48,685 bases of DNA from the NCBI RefSeq assembly GCF_001667115.1, contig NZ_LZIJ01000024.1, positions 1-48,685 on the forward strand. Reading direction: 5' to 3'. Positions 1-9,053 of the stretch are shown piece after piece. The DNA comes from Mycobacterium sp. 852002-51163_SCH5372311 (GTDB lineage: Bacteria; Actinomycetota; Actinomycetes; Mycobacteriales; Mycobacteriaceae). The notes beneath the pieces were generated by a model. The model did not search any database, was not told the origin of the DNA, and saw nothing but the letters and a program-made list of their open reading frames with translations. Both the position numbers and the translations under genes were made by a program. The first letter of the stretch is position 1; each line of letters begins with the position of its first letter.

Positions 1-1
1 C

Positions 2-262
2 CCCGCCGGCTGCCCGCCCCCGCCCGGCGTGCCGCGCGCGGGCCGGCCGGGTCAGACGCCGCCGGCTGTGCCGGGCACGCCGGCGCCGCTGCCGGCCCAC
101 GCGCCGCCTGGCGCACGCACGGAGCTCCCCGGGCCGGTCACCGGTCCAAGCCCGCCGGCGTTGCCACCGGCCCCGCCGCGGGGCCCCGCTCCGGTTGGAC
201 CCGGGCCGCAGCTACCGGCCCCGTTCATCACCCCAGATGGGACGGGAGGTAGCTCGCAATGA
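2..262 (+). CDS. MceC-type protein, C-terminal end only (gene cut by window edge)
   Basis: The open frame enters from the left edge and ends in a TGA that overlaps the ATG of the next gene (ATGA at 259-262), the usual translational coupling within mce operons. The visible 86 residues are almost only Pro, Gly and Ala. Such a proline-rich tail is typical of the C-terminus of the third Mce protein (MceC), which sits before MceD in every mce operon. No MCE domain is visible because it would lie outside the window, so the family assignment rests on position and composition. Which mce operon it belongs to cannot be settled, although the MceD product resembles the Mce1/Mce2 type. Confidence 0.7.
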   Translation, partial: PAGCPPPPGVPRAGRPGQTPPAVPGTPAPLPAHAPPGARTELPGPVTGPSPPALPPAPPRGPAPVGPGPQLPAPFITPDGTGGSSQ

Positions 263-1758
263 GCACCATCTTCGACATTCGCCAGTTGCGACTGCCGAAA
301 GTGTCTCGCACTGCTCTGATTATCGGCTCCATGGTGGTGGTGTCGGCGCTCCTCTCTCTTGCCGTCGGCACGCAGCTCTACCGGAGACTGACCAACACGA
401 CCGTCGTCGCATATTTCTCTGAAACGCTTGGGCTGTATCCCGGTGACAAGGTTCAGATCATGGGCGTGCGAGTCGGTTCCATCGACAAGATCGAGCCGGC
501 CGGCGACCGGATGCGAGTCACCCTGCACTACAACAGCAAGTACAAGGTGCCCGCCAACGCCACCGCGTCAATCCTCAATCCCAGCCTGGTGGCGTCGCGC
601 AACATCCAGCTGTCACCGCCCTACACCGGTGGGCCGGTGCTGAAGAACGGCGCGGAAATCCCGATCGAGCGCACCCAGGTTCCCGTGGAGTGGGACCAGC
701 TGCGCGAATCGATCAGTTCGATCCTGCGCCAGTTGGGCCCCACCGCCGAGCAGCCGAAGGGGCCGTTCGGTGAGTTGATCGAATCGGCGGCAGACAGCTT
801 GGCCCGAAAGGGCAAGCAGGTCAACGAAACCCTGAACAGTTTGTCGGACGCGTTGACCGCGCTGAACGAAGGCCGGGGGGACTTTGTCGCGATTACGCGA
901 AGCCTGGCGCAGTTCATCAGCGCGCTGTACCAGAACGATCGGCAGTTCACTGCGCTCAATGGCAACCTGGCCGAGTTCACCGACTGGTTCACCAAGTCCG
1001 ACCATGACGTCGCAGACACCGTCAAGCATGTCGACGAGGTGCTCACCACGGTCCGAAAGTTCCTGGGCGACAACAGCTCAGTACTGGCGCGCGATGTCAA
1101 CAACCTTGCCGACGTGACCACCACGATTTTGCAACCCGAGCCGCGCGACGGGCTGGAGACCGCGCTGCACGTGCTGCCCACCTATGCGGGCAACTTCAAC
1201 AACATCTACTACCCGCTGCACAGCTCGCTGGTGGGGTTGTTCGTGTTCCCCAACTTCGCGAACCCGATTCAGTTCATTTGCAGTACGATTCAGGCCGGCA
1301 GCCGCCTGGGCTACCAGGACTCCGCTGAGCTGTGCGCGCAGTATTTGGCGCCGGTGCTGGACGCCATCAAGTTCAACTACCCGCCCGCCGGTGTCAACCT
1401 TTTCAGCTCGGCGGCGACGCTGCCCAAAGAGGTGGCTTACTCCGAGGACCGGCTGCGCCCGCCGCCGGGATACAAGGACACCACCGTCCCGGGAATCTTC
1501 GCACGTGACACTCCGTTTTCGCATCGCAACTCTGAACCGGGTTGGGTCGTCGCGCCCGGTATGCAGGGCGTGAAGGTCCAGCCGGGTACCGCGAGTCAGC
1601 TGACGCCCGAATCTCTGGCGGAGCTGATGGGTGGACCCAACATCGCGCCCCCGCCGCCGGGAACCAATCTGCCCGGATCGCCGAACGCCTACGACGAGTC
1701 CAATCCGCCACCGCCGCCGGGTTTCCCGCCGCCCGCACAGACTAGGCCGGGACCGTGA
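259..1758 (+). CDS. mceD: MceD, MCE-family lipid transporter subunit
   Basis: This is a 499-residue MCE-family protein, expected to be part of the periplasm-spanning Mce complex that feeds lipids to the YrbE permease. A single N-terminal membrane helix (about residues 18-40) is followed by an MlaD/MCE domain (about 45-120, including YPGDKVQIMGVRVG), a helical region (about 140-290) and a proline-rich tail with repeated PPPPG. The length and the opening MSTIFDIR fit Mce1D/Mce2D rather than the shorter Mce3D or Mce4D, as remembered. The start codon overlaps the stop of the preceding gene, and the stop overlaps the GTG of mceE (GTGA). The substrate cannot be read from the sequence; Mce1 is linked to fatty and mycolic acids and Mce4 to sterols. 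Confidence 0.93.
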   Translation: MSTIFDIRQLRLPKVSRTALIIGSMVVVSALLSLAVGTQLYRRLTNTTVVAYFSETLGLYPGDKVQIMGVRVGSIDKIEPAGDRMRVTLHYNSKYKVPANATASILNPSLVASRNIQLSPPYTGGPVLKNGAEIPIERTQVPVEWDQLRESISSILRQLGPTAEQPKGPFGELIESAADSLARKGKQVNETLNSLSDALTALNEGRGDFVAITRSLAQFISALYQNDRQFTALNGNLAEFTDWFTKSDHDVADTVKHVDEVLTTVRKFLGDNSSVLARDVNNLADVTTTILQPEPRDGLETALHVLPTYAGNFNNIYYPLHSSLVGLFVFPNFANPIQFICSTIQAGSRLGYQDSAELCAQYLAPVLDAIKFNYPPAGVNLFSSAATLPKEVAYSEDRLRPPPGYKDTTVPGIFARDTPFSHRNSEPGWVVAPGMQGVKVQPGTASQLTPESLAELMGGPNIAPPPPGTNLPGSPNAYDESNPPPPPGFPPPAQTRPGP

Positions 1759-2897
1759 AACGCCTCGTCGGCGCTGGCCGCCGCGGACTGGTGTTGCTGC
1801 TGACGGCAGCGGTATTGACGTCGTGCTCCTGGCGCGGGATCGTCAACGTGCCCTTGCCGATCGGCCGTGGCACGAGTTCGAATCACCTGACCGTCTACGT
1901 GCAGATGCCCGACAGCTTGGCGCTGAACACGAACAGCCGGGTGAGGGTCGCCGACGTATGGGTTGGCACGGTTCGGGACATCAGGCTGAAGAACTGGATG
2001 GCCGTCCTGACCTTGGACCTGGACCCAAACGTGAAGCTGCCGGCCAACGCTACCGCGAAAATCGGCCAGACCAGCCTGCTGGGCACGCAACACGTCGAAT
2101 TGGCCGCGCCGCGAGACCCGTCGCCGCAGCCGCTGAAAAGCGGTGACACCATCGGCGTGGCGAATTCAACGGCCTATCCCACCGTCGAACGGACGTTGGC
2201 CAGTGTCGCGGTAATCCTCAACGGCGGCGGCATCCCGAATCTCGACCTCATTCAAACCGAGGTCATCAAGATTCTGGACGGTCACGTCGACCAGGTTCGC
2301 GAATTCCTCAAGAAGCTGGCCACCTTCACCGCCGAGTTGAACCGCCAGCGCGACAGCCTTACCCGCGCAATCGATTCCACCAATCACCTGCTGTCCGTTG
2401 CCGCCGACCACAACGACACGCTGGATCGGCTGCTCACCGACATTCCGCCGCTGATCCAGCATTTCGCCGACACTCGCGAATTATTCGCTGACGCAACGGA
2501 ATCCCTGGGGCGGTTCAGCGACGCGGCCAATCGGGCGCTGTTGGATACCCGTCCCAACCTGCACAAGAGCCTGCAGTCGTTGCAGCGGCCGTTGCAGCAA
2601 CTCGAGCGGTCGTCGCCGTACGTCGTCGATGCGCTGCGACTGGGCCTCACCGCGCCGTTCAACATCGACAAAGTGCCGCAGGTGATCCGCGGCGACTACG
2701 TGAATGTGTCCGGGGTGTTCGACCTGACATTGTCCACCATCGACAACACGATGCTGAGCGGCACGGGATTCTCGGGTTGGTTGCGCGCCCTCGAGCAGGC
2801 GTGGGGACGCGATCCCAACACGATGATCCCAGATGTGCGCTATACGCCGAACCCGAACGATGCCCCGGGCGGACCGCTGGTGGAAAGGGACGAGTGA
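1755..2897 (+). CDS. mceE: MceE, MCE-family lipoprotein (LprK/LprL type)
   Basis: This 380-residue protein has a lipoprotein signal: basic residues, a hydrophobic stretch, then the lipobox LTSC with the acylated Cys at about residue 24. That is the hallmark of the fifth Mce protein (LprK, LprL, LprM, LprN). An MCE domain follows at about 40-120 and a long helical region at about 150-290. Translation starts at GTG 1755 inside the end of mceD (GTGA overlap), so expression is coupled. It is expected to be anchored by lipid on the outer face of the cytoplasmic membrane as part of the hexameric Mce tube. The length matches the roughly 380-400 residues usual for the family. Confidence 0.93.
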   Translation: MKRLVGAGRRGLVLLLTAAVLTSCSWRGIVNVPLPIGRGTSSNHLTVYVQMPDSLALNTNSRVRVADVWVGTVRDIRLKNWMAVLTLDLDPNVKLPANATAKIGQTSLLGTQHVELAAPRDPSPQPLKSGDTIGVANSTAYPTVERTLASVAVILNGGGIPNLDLIQTEVIKILDGHVDQVREFLKKLATFTAELNRQRDSLTRAIDSTNHLLSVAADHNDTLDRLLTDIPPLIQHFADTRELFADATESLGRFSDAANRALLDTRPNLHKSLQSLQRPLQQLERSSPYVVDALRLGLTAPFNIDKVPQVIRGDYVNVSGVFDLTLSTIDNTMLSGTGFSGWLRALEQAWGRDPNTMIPDVRYTPNPNDAPGGPLVERDE

Positions 2898-2900
2898 AAG

Positions 2901-4445
2901 ATGTTGACTCGGCTCATCAAAACGCAACTGGTGTTGCTCACAGGATTGGCGCTTATCGCCGTGCTGGTGCTGTGCTGGTACTACTTGCGGATACCGAGCC
3001 TTGTCGGCATCGGTCGGTACACGCTCTATGCCGATTTGCCGCAATCGGGTGGACTGTATCGCACGGCCAACGTTACTTATCGGGGCGTCACCATAGGGAA
3101 AGTCACCGCGGTCGCACCCACTGAGCGGGGCGTACGCGCAACGATGAGCATCGACAACGGTTTTGAGATTCCCACCGATGCGTCGGCGAATGTGCACTCG
3201 GTTTCGGCGGTCGGTGAGCAATACATCGACCTGGTGTCGAGCCGCAAGGGTGGCCCGTATTTCGCCAATCAGCAGACGATCACCAAGAGCACGGTGCCCA
3301 GCCAGATCGGCCCGGCGCTCGACGCCGCGAACCACGGATTGGAGGTGCTGCCGAAAGACAAAGTGGCGACGCTGCTTCGCGAGACGTCACAAGCTGTGGG
3401 CGGACTGGGTCCGGCTCTTCGGCGGCTGGTCGACGCCACCCAGGCGATCGCGCACGATTTCAGGGGCAGCATCGACGACATCGACGACATCATCGCCCGT
3501 TCGGCGCCGATCATCGACAGTCAGGTCAATTCCGGTGACGACATCGCACGCTGGGCCGCCAACCTCAACATGCTGGCCGCGCAGACCGCCGCGCAGGATC
3601 CGGCGCTGCGCAGCATCCTGGCCAATGCGGCGCCGACTGCCGAACAGGTGAACGCCACGTTCGGCGAGGTTCGGGAGTCGCTGCCGCAGACGCTGGCCAA
3701 TCTCGAGATCGTGATCGACATGCTCAAGCGCTACCACAACGGCGTCGAGCAGGCGTTGGTGTTCTTGCCGCAGTCCGGCGCGATCGCCCAGTCGGTCACG
3801 TCGCAATTTCCCGGCCAGGCCGCACTGGGCGTCGGCGCCCTGGCACTCAACCAGCCGCCGCCGTGCATGACCGGCTTCATGGCGGCATCGGAGTGGCGGG
3901 CACCGGCGGACACCAGCACCGCGCCACTACCCAAAGGCACCTACTGCAAGATCCCGATGGATTCGACGAATGTGGTTCGTGGAGCGCGCAATTACCCGTG
4001 CGTGGATGTGCCGGGCAAGCGGGCGGCGAGCCCGCGGGAGTGCCGCAGCAACGCGCCCTACGTGCCAATGGGTACCAATCCCTGGTACGGCGACCCGAAC
4101 CAGATCCTCACCTGCCCCGCGCCGGCCGCGCGTTGCGACCAACCGGTGAAGCCGGGTCTGGTGATCCCGGCACCGTCGGTCAACAACGGCTTCAACCCGC
4201 TGCCCGCCGATCGGCTGCCGGGGACACCGCCGCCGGTCAGCGATCCTCTGCAGCGCCCCGGGTCGGGCACCGTCCAATGCAATGGGCAGCAACCTAATCC
4301 GTGCATTTACACCCCGGCTCCGGCGTCGATTTACGACGTGCAGAGCGGCAAAGCTGTTGGGCCAGATGGGGTTGTCTACTCGATTCAGAACTCAAGCCAG
4401 TTCGGAGATGACGGGTGGAAGCAGATGCTGGCACCTGCCGGGTGA
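2901..4445 (+). CDS. mceF: MceF, MCE-family protein, last gene of the mce core
   Basis: This 514-residue protein begins three bases after mceE behind a purine-rich site (GGAAAGGGACG region). It has one N-terminal membrane helix (about 6-28), an MCE domain (about 38-115, GGLYRTANVTYRGVTIGKV), a helical part, and a long C-terminal region rich in Pro, Cys and Asn. The length is close to Mce1F/Mce2F (about 515, from memory). It closes the MceA-F set. No mam accessory genes follow on the same strand; the next gene is convergent, so the operon probably ends here. No clear stem-loop terminator is seen in the 150 bases after the stop. Confidence 0.93.
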   Translation: MLTRLIKTQLVLLTGLALIAVLVLCWYYLRIPSLVGIGRYTLYADLPQSGGLYRTANVTYRGVTIGKVTAVAPTERGVRATMSIDNGFEIPTDASANVHSVSAVGEQYIDLVSSRKGGPYFANQQTITKSTVPSQIGPALDAANHGLEVLPKDKVATLLRETSQAVGGLGPALRRLVDATQAIAHDFRGSIDDIDDIIARSAPIIDSQVNSGDDIARWAANLNMLAAQTAAQDPALRSILANAAPTAEQVNATFGEVRESLPQTLANLEIVIDMLKRYHNGVEQALVFLPQSGAIAQSVTSQFPGQAALGVGALALNQPPPCMTGFMAASEWRAPADTSTAPLPKGTYCKIPMDSTNVVRGARNYPCVDVPGKRAASPRECRSNAPYVPMGTNPWYGDPNQILTCPAPAARCDQPVKPGLVIPAPSVNNGFNPLPADRLPGTPPPVSDPLQRPGSGTVQCNGQQPNPCIYTPAPASIYDVQSGKAVGPDGVVYSIQNSSQFGDDGWKQMLAPAG

Positions 4446-4595
4446 GTTCAGGATTTGGGCTCTCGCGGGCAGGAGGTCACATCCGTCACACCAGTCACCG
4501 GAACGAGGTGGTTGTCTTTTAGTCCGGCTCCGAGCGACAAATCGATTGTGGAGCTTGGTTAGTGGATGTTGACTGCGTAGCTTGCCGACCGTGAG

Positions 4596-5783
4596 CTATC
4601 GGGACGGAGCTTCTACGCCGCTGGCGATATATGACCGGAGCTGGGCGGCCACCGCTGGTGGCAAGTCGCGGTGGTTTACTCCGCCAGCAGCGACAGGTCG
4701 CTTCCACCGGTGGTCGAGTAAACGCTTACCAAGTGAACCGTCCTGTAAAAGACGCGGTCCCCAGATCCGAACTTCTTTGAGAACACCCCGAGTCCACTCG
4801 GCAGTGAAATGGGTGGGGCGGAACTGGTGCACGAAGTCTTGGCCGTTGTAGCCGCAGGTCATGTCGGGAAGGCTCCCGGGAGTGATTTCGAAGCGTGCAT
4901 GAAAGTTCCCATTCTCGGATTGACCTGCTCCCACTGGCCGGTCCCGCGGGTCGACGAGTACACCGAACTGGCCGGGACCGGATCCATCGGTACCGGTGGT
5001 GGCGGCGGGTGCTGGTTTAGCGATGTCGGCGACGACGCTGGCATGGTCGGAAGCGCCGCTCGTTCGGGGTTCATGCAAAATTGCGACGTCCGAGATTGAA
5101 CAATGCAGTGCTGGGGAAACAAAGATGTAGTCCAAACGAAACCCGTTGTAATCGTGTGACTTCCCAGTGGTTTTGTCTTTGCGTTTGGAATACCAGGTGT
5201 AGTCCAGGATTTCGGGGTGAAGGTGTCGCCACATGTCGACGAACCCGATGTCAGCGAGATACTTCATATAATGCGACATCGCGAACATTTCGCCCTCGGT
5301 GTCGATGCGGAATCCAGTATTGAAGTCGCCCATGATGATTGCCCGGCGTTCCTTGTGGTCGACGGCATACTTAATGGTGCGTTCCCAAAGCAACTCCTTG
5401 CGTTTGGCGCCGGAAATGCCGCGACCATCCTCGAACTTGTGGTCCGGGGCGCCGGGGATGTGTACGGCAAGTACATCTAGGTCTAGCTCGGTGACGCGAA
5501 CATTCAGCCATCGTTCGCAGTCGATATCAGGCGAATGCTGATCCGCGGCTTGCTCGAGTTGCCACTTGCTCGCGACGAGTATGCCGTTCTGATTGACCAC
5601 TGGATTCGACGTCGCGATGAACGGATAGCCAAGTCGCTCCAGCTCGGTGCGTAGCGTTGGTTCATTCCGAGTCCGGAACTCCGTGAGCGCCAGCAGGTCT
5701 GGGCTGACACCCCCAATGTGGCGGCATATCGCTGTGATTCGCGATCCGCCCCCGTGGCCAATGTTCCAGTTGAGAATGCGCAT
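4596..5783 (-). CDS. Endonuclease/exonuclease/phosphatase family protein with unknown C-terminal extension
   Basis: The first 255 or so of 395 residues form an EEP (DNase I/exonuclease III-like) domain: the opening RILNWNI, the catalytic Glu35 in LALTEFR, GDFN at about 152-155, LDYIFVS at about 217, and the terminal SDH at 245-247. This fold hydrolyses phosphodiester bonds with a metal ion; nucleic acid, sphingomyelin and inositol phosphates are all possible substrates. Residues 256-395 are an extension I do not recognise. I chose ATG 5783 because TAGGGTG sits six bases upstream; an in-frame GTG at 5792 lies inside that site. The gene is convergent to mceF. Its codon use looks less GC-biased than its neighbours, which suggests transfer, but this was judged by eye only. 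Confidence 0.85.
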   Translation of the reverse strand: MRILNWNIGHGGGSRITAICRHIGGVSPDLLALTEFRTRNEPTLRTELERLGYPFIATSNPVVNQNGILVASKWQLEQAADQHSPDIDCERWLNVRVTELDLDVLAVHIPGAPDHKFEDGRGISGAKRKELLWERTIKYAVDHKERRAIIMGDFNTGFRIDTEGEMFAMSHYMKYLADIGFVDMWRHLHPEILDYTWYSKRKDKTTGKSHDYNGFRLDYIFVSPALHCSISDVAILHEPRTSGASDHASVVADIAKPAPAATTGTDGSGPGQFGVLVDPRDRPVGAGQSENGNFHARFEITPGSLPDMTCGYNGQDFVHQFRPTHFTAEWTRGVLKEVRIWGPRLLQDGSLGKRLLDHRWKRPVAAGGVNHRDLPPAVAAQLRSYIASGVEAPSR

Positions 5784-5792
5784 CGTTATCAC

Positions 5793-6698
5793 CCTAGCCG
5801 GACCTCGCCGGCACTTCGGTCATTGCCTCCGCGGCTACGTCCGATTCGCGGCTGCTAGCTCACTTCGCGGCTGTACGATACGCACCTGTCGGCGGGTGGG
5901 TCGGTGGCTGAGCCAAATGTCGACGTCCGCACACGCTGGGACACCATCTAGTGGCTGCGGATCAATCGGCCAATCGTGTTGTCCTTCTCGCTGACCCCTG
6001 CATGAGCTGCCGCTCGAAAGAGGCAACGTCGGGCATCGTCGATCCCTCCGATATGGAGTGGTGGCAGGTGCGTCAACGTCGTCAATTATGCGCCGTCAAG
6101 TGTCAAGCGGCGCCGGTACGCCAAGCACAGGCCCTTTGCCGCTCTAGTGGATTAACTGGCATTAGCCCGGAGGCAACCGGCGTCGAGTTTCGCGGCGAAC
6201 TGCGGCGATCACCAGGCAAGCGAATGTGAGGGCGCCGACCGCTATAAGCGCGGTCGCTGTCCCCGTAAGCGACAGAGGAATCAGACGCAAATGGAGGACG
6301 TCCGCCGCGACAATCAGCAGGACGATTCCGGCCGCTTCAAGAAGTGCAGAGAGGCCGAGGAGGGTCTTGTCGCGTCACGACGGCGCGATCATTTTGAGGA
6401 AAACCAGCAGCCCGGGCTGTGCCGGTGGCTGATCTCGGTTTCGTCCCCCGGGATCGTTCTGGTCCATCGGCCCATAAGCAGGCCGGATGAGGCGTCGTGG
6501 AGTGCCAACGCCTGAGCTCACAAACTTGTCGGTGGTCGGCGTTACCTTTGGGTCAGCTTCATGAGACGCCGTCGCCAAGCTCCGACTGGATGGCGCGCCA
6601 ACCCCACGCTCGTGGGTGGCTCGGATGACGAAGCGACCGGTACCGACCGGTGCCGGTAAGGGCGCCACCAGGCGGAGGCTCTGACATCGGAGGTATCA
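5793..6698. other. Gene-poor stretch of about 900 bases
   Basis: No convincing gene is seen on either strand. The frames present are short, lack ribosome sites and encode no recognisable protein. One stretch on the minus strand (6162-6374) translates into a hydrophobic two-helix peptide but has no start codon and is listed separately as a possible remnant. A cluster of repeated GTCAA words occurs at about 6073-6110, of unknown meaning. The left end must hold the promoter of the endonuclease gene (minus strand), and the right end holds the ribosome site GGAGG of the gene at 6699. Confidence 0.5.
6162..6374 (-). pseudogene. Possible remnant of a small membrane protein
   Basis: The minus-strand frame from 6374 to the TAA at 6162-6164 is open for about 70 codons. 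It reads as two hydrophobic helices (around AGIVLLIVAADVL and ATALIAVGALTFACLVIA) followed by a basic tail (RRETRRR), a convincing membrane topology. It has no ATG or GTG start near its beginning: an in-frame TGA (6375-6377) lies directly before it, and the only later starts would cut off the first helix. It is therefore either a decayed gene end or chance. No family is recognised. Confidence 0.3.
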
Positions 6699-7496
6699 AT
6701 GGCGCATTTCTCAGGCTCGTCGCCGGAATCTCAGATCATTCTGCTTGGTGACCACGACACGGTAGTAGGCCACCGCACCGACTTGTCCGAATATGCGGCG
6801 CACCAGGGATGCGCTATCGCCGAGGCGTTCTCGTTTGCACCGGGCGAGCCCGCATCCCATGACGACCTGACCGAGGTTGAGGCGGTGGTCTCGGCGCTGG
6901 GCCGCGCGATCGCGCGCCGCATGCACATCTGGGTTCCCTTCCCGGGTCCGGATTTCGGACGTGAGCAACATTGGCGGCGACTGAGTTTGGTCCTGCAGCG
7001 CCACGGCCTCACCTTTTTGTTCGGTCGGGAAATTGAGCCGTGCCCCTCCAGCGGAGGATTCAGCGAGATCGACTACGCACTGCGACGGGAAGTCCAGGCT
7101 GTAGACGAGCTCGACAATGCGGCTCTCGCCGTCGCGGGAACCGAAAGTCTCAGCCGCGAAATCGAATTGGCCTTGGTTACCAGCAGCACCGCGGCGCCCG
7201 TGGGATCCGCAGTGCGCCGGCTCGCTGCGGGCGGTGGTACCGATGCCGCTCCGCGCACGGAAACCGTTTCACCGCCGACGCTTCCGGCGCCGACGGCAGC
7301 GTGGGCGCATCGTCAGCCGGTGCTGAAGCGTTACGTGCGCTGGCTCGTGCACGAGTGCGGCGTCACGCAAGTGGCCACCGCTCGGGTTCTCAATTCGGCG
7401 GGACAGCGAACTCCGAAAGGCCGCCTGTGGCAATCGAGCTCAGTGTCAGCGCTGCTGAACGGTCGCTACGACCGCGGCGGCGAGTCGTGCCGGTGA
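6699..7496 (+). CDS. Recombinase-like protein lacking catalytic residues
   Basis: This is a 265-residue protein with a good GGAGG ribosome site seven bases before its ATG. The C-terminal part (about 222-258, VATARVLNSAG then TPKGRLWQSSSVSALLNGRY) matches the pattern of the Recombinase domain of large serine recombinases (LN..G..TP.G..W....V...L...Y). The N-terminal 115 residues follow a resolvase-like layout, with a region resembling L..YA...G and later a helix-strand pattern, but the catalytic Ser of the Y-x-R-x-S motif and the paired Arg of the R-x-D-R-x-x-R region are missing. A Pro/Ala-rich linker (about 165-205) separates the parts. It could be a DNA-binding protein derived from a recombinase. 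The fold assignment is inference from patterns read by eye. Confidence 0.55.
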   Translation: MAHFSGSSPESQIILLGDHDTVVGHRTDLSEYAAHQGCAIAEAFSFAPGEPASHDDLTEVEAVVSALGRAIARRMHIWVPFPGPDFGREQHWRRLSLVLQRHGLTFLFGREIEPCPSSGGFSEIDYALRREVQAVDELDNAALAVAGTESLSREIELALVTSSTAAPVGSAVRRLAAGGGTDAAPRTETVSPPTLPAPTAAWAHRQPVLKRYVRWLVHECGVTQVATARVLNSAGQRTPKGRLWQSSSVSALLNGRYDRGGESCR

Positions 7497-7670
7497 CGCA
7501 TTCGCTGCGGCGGCGGGCACAAGGGCGTTACCGCATTATTGCGAGAGACACGCCTGCGTAGTCAAGTGCGTCACTGAAAAGTCGCTAATAGGTGGACATT
7601 TCGATGAGTGCGTCCGGAGCAGTGACTCCTGTTACAAGTGTGACGAACCGACGGGCGCCAAAGCACCGCG

Positions 7671-8822
7671 TCATTCGCTGAACAGCGCCATCGACGCGGT
7701 AAACCCGTGCAACGCATTGCGGCCCGCGATCGGACCGATCTCACCCGCGGCGAAAAAACCGGCGAGCGGAATTCCGCCGAGTAGATCCTCGATCGTGGAC
7801 GCGTCGTGATCAGCCACGCCAAACATCCGACGGCCACGCCCGTTACAGGTGAACAGCAACGCGCCGACGGGACGGCCGGGCATCGAGGCTCCGGCCCGCT
7901 CGACTGCCAGGCGCAAATCCTTGTCGGCGCCTACCGCGTCACGAACCTGGAACTGCAGCGTCGCGCCGACTTCGACAACCTCGCCGATCTCGATCGCCCC
8001 GGTCGACGGGTCGGCGCCGAGCAGCCCGCGGATCAGGAAGTCCCCTTGACCCGGAGCCGCAAGGTGCTCGTCGACAACGATCCCGACGTGCAGCCCGCGG
8101 CTGACCAGTTCCTGTTCTTCGCGCCTCAGTCCCTCAACAATTTCACGCAGCCGGTGCAGCGGCGGCCGCCCGCCCAGTTCGGTGATCACCGCGCCGTCCG
8201 CGCCAGTGACAATGTATGGATTGCCGATCGGCCGGCAGCCCTGCGACACGATCGGGATTCCGCGCATGCCGGGCAGGCGCACGCCAACAAGGCCAGACGT
8301 CACCACGTCCTGGTCACGGAACAGCCTGGTATCACCCGGTCCCCGCCCCCCGCTCACCACGCCGCCGACCACGGTCGTTCCCGGCAGGTCGGCGTTGAGG
8401 TGCTCGATGAGCAGGCTCGACGGGAAGGTATACGGATCTGGCAGTAGCAGGTGCAGATCCTGCGCGGTGCGGTCGAACCGGTAACCCGTCAGCAGGCCGC
8501 CCGAGCCGGTGCGGACGAAGTCCAACTGGAACGTCTCGGTGGTGAGGCCGGACGCCAGCCACACGGCGACGGCGGCCTTGTCTTCTATCTCGCGGCGGCC
8601 GGCGACGACTCCTTGTGCAACGCAACCGATCAGCGCGGGCGGCTCGACTGTCTCCTGCACCGCCTCCAGGATGTCGGCAGCCGCGTCCGTATGCGCTCGC
8701 GAGCCGAGTAACACGGCCAGTGACGGCGCCTCACCCGTGAGTTCGTCACGCGCGTGCGCGGCGGCCTCGACGGCGGCCTGCCGTGCATTGGCCGCGGTGG
8801 AAATACCGACTCCGATCCGCAC
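7671..8822 (-). CDS. FIST N/C domain protein (Rv0628c-like)
   Basis: This 383-residue protein closely matches what I recall of M. tuberculosis Rv0628c in both length and sequence. It reads as a FIST_N domain (about 25-215) followed by a FIST_C domain (about 220-365), with the conserved end [14 protein letters not shown] and [14 protein letters not shown] proteins are thought to be small-ligand sensors, often of amino acids, and are frequently joined to signalling modules. Here the sensor stands alone, so its output is unknown. Translation probably begins at GTG 8822, as in the relative, but the ribosome site is poor: AAGG lies almost directly against the start, so a leaderless or later start is possible. 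Confidence 0.85.
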   Translation of the reverse strand: MRIGVGISTAANARQAAVEAAAHARDELTGEAPSLAVLLGSRAHTDAAADILEAVQETVEPPALIGCVAQGVVAGRREIEDKAAVAVWLASGLTTETFQLDFVRTGSGGLLTGYRFDRTAQDLHLLLPDPYTFPSSLLIEHLNADLPGTTVVGGVVSGGRGPGDTRLFRDQDVVTSGLVGVRLPGMRGIPIVSQGCRPIGNPYIVTGADGAVITELGGRPPLHRLREIVEGLRREEQELVSRGLHVGIVVDEHLAAPGQGDFLIRGLLGADPSTGAIEIGEVVEVGATLQFQVRDAVGADKDLRLAVERAGASMPGRPVGALLFTCNGRGRRMFGVADHDASTIEDLLGGIPLAGFFAAGEIGPIAGRNALHGFTASMALFSE

Positions 8823-9033
8823 CCTTCCATGATGCGCCGCTCAACAGCATGACGACACGTTCGGCGCAGGAACGTTGCGTAACGCGGCCGTCAGGCGGCG
8901 CGACCGTGTCGGTGGAAGGCGGTTAGATGCACGTCATCGCCCGGGAGGTTGTAGTACCGGCGCTTCCGCGGAATCACTTGGCGTGGGCTCGTGCCGAATG
9001 CGTTGACGACCGTCGGCCACCTCGCCTGACAAG

Positions 9034-9051
9034 TATATTGGTTCTGATATA
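9034..9051. promoter_or_regulatory. Inverted repeat and -10-like box before the toxin-antitoxin pair
   Basis: TATAT at 9034-9038 and its inverse ATATA at 9047-9051 flank an eight-base centre and end two bases before the toxin ATG at 9054. TATATT (9034-9039) could also serve as a -10 box, which would give a very short or leaderless mRNA. Type II antitoxins with an HTH domain usually repress their own operon by binding such palindromes. Confidence 0.45.
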
Positions 9052-9053
9052 AG

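Noticed and set aside
7493..7574. Inverted GTGACGCA / TGCGTCAC (8 bp, 66 bases apart)
   Set aside because: The arms are short and far apart, and the left one overlaps the stop of the recombinase-like gene; chance cannot be excluded.
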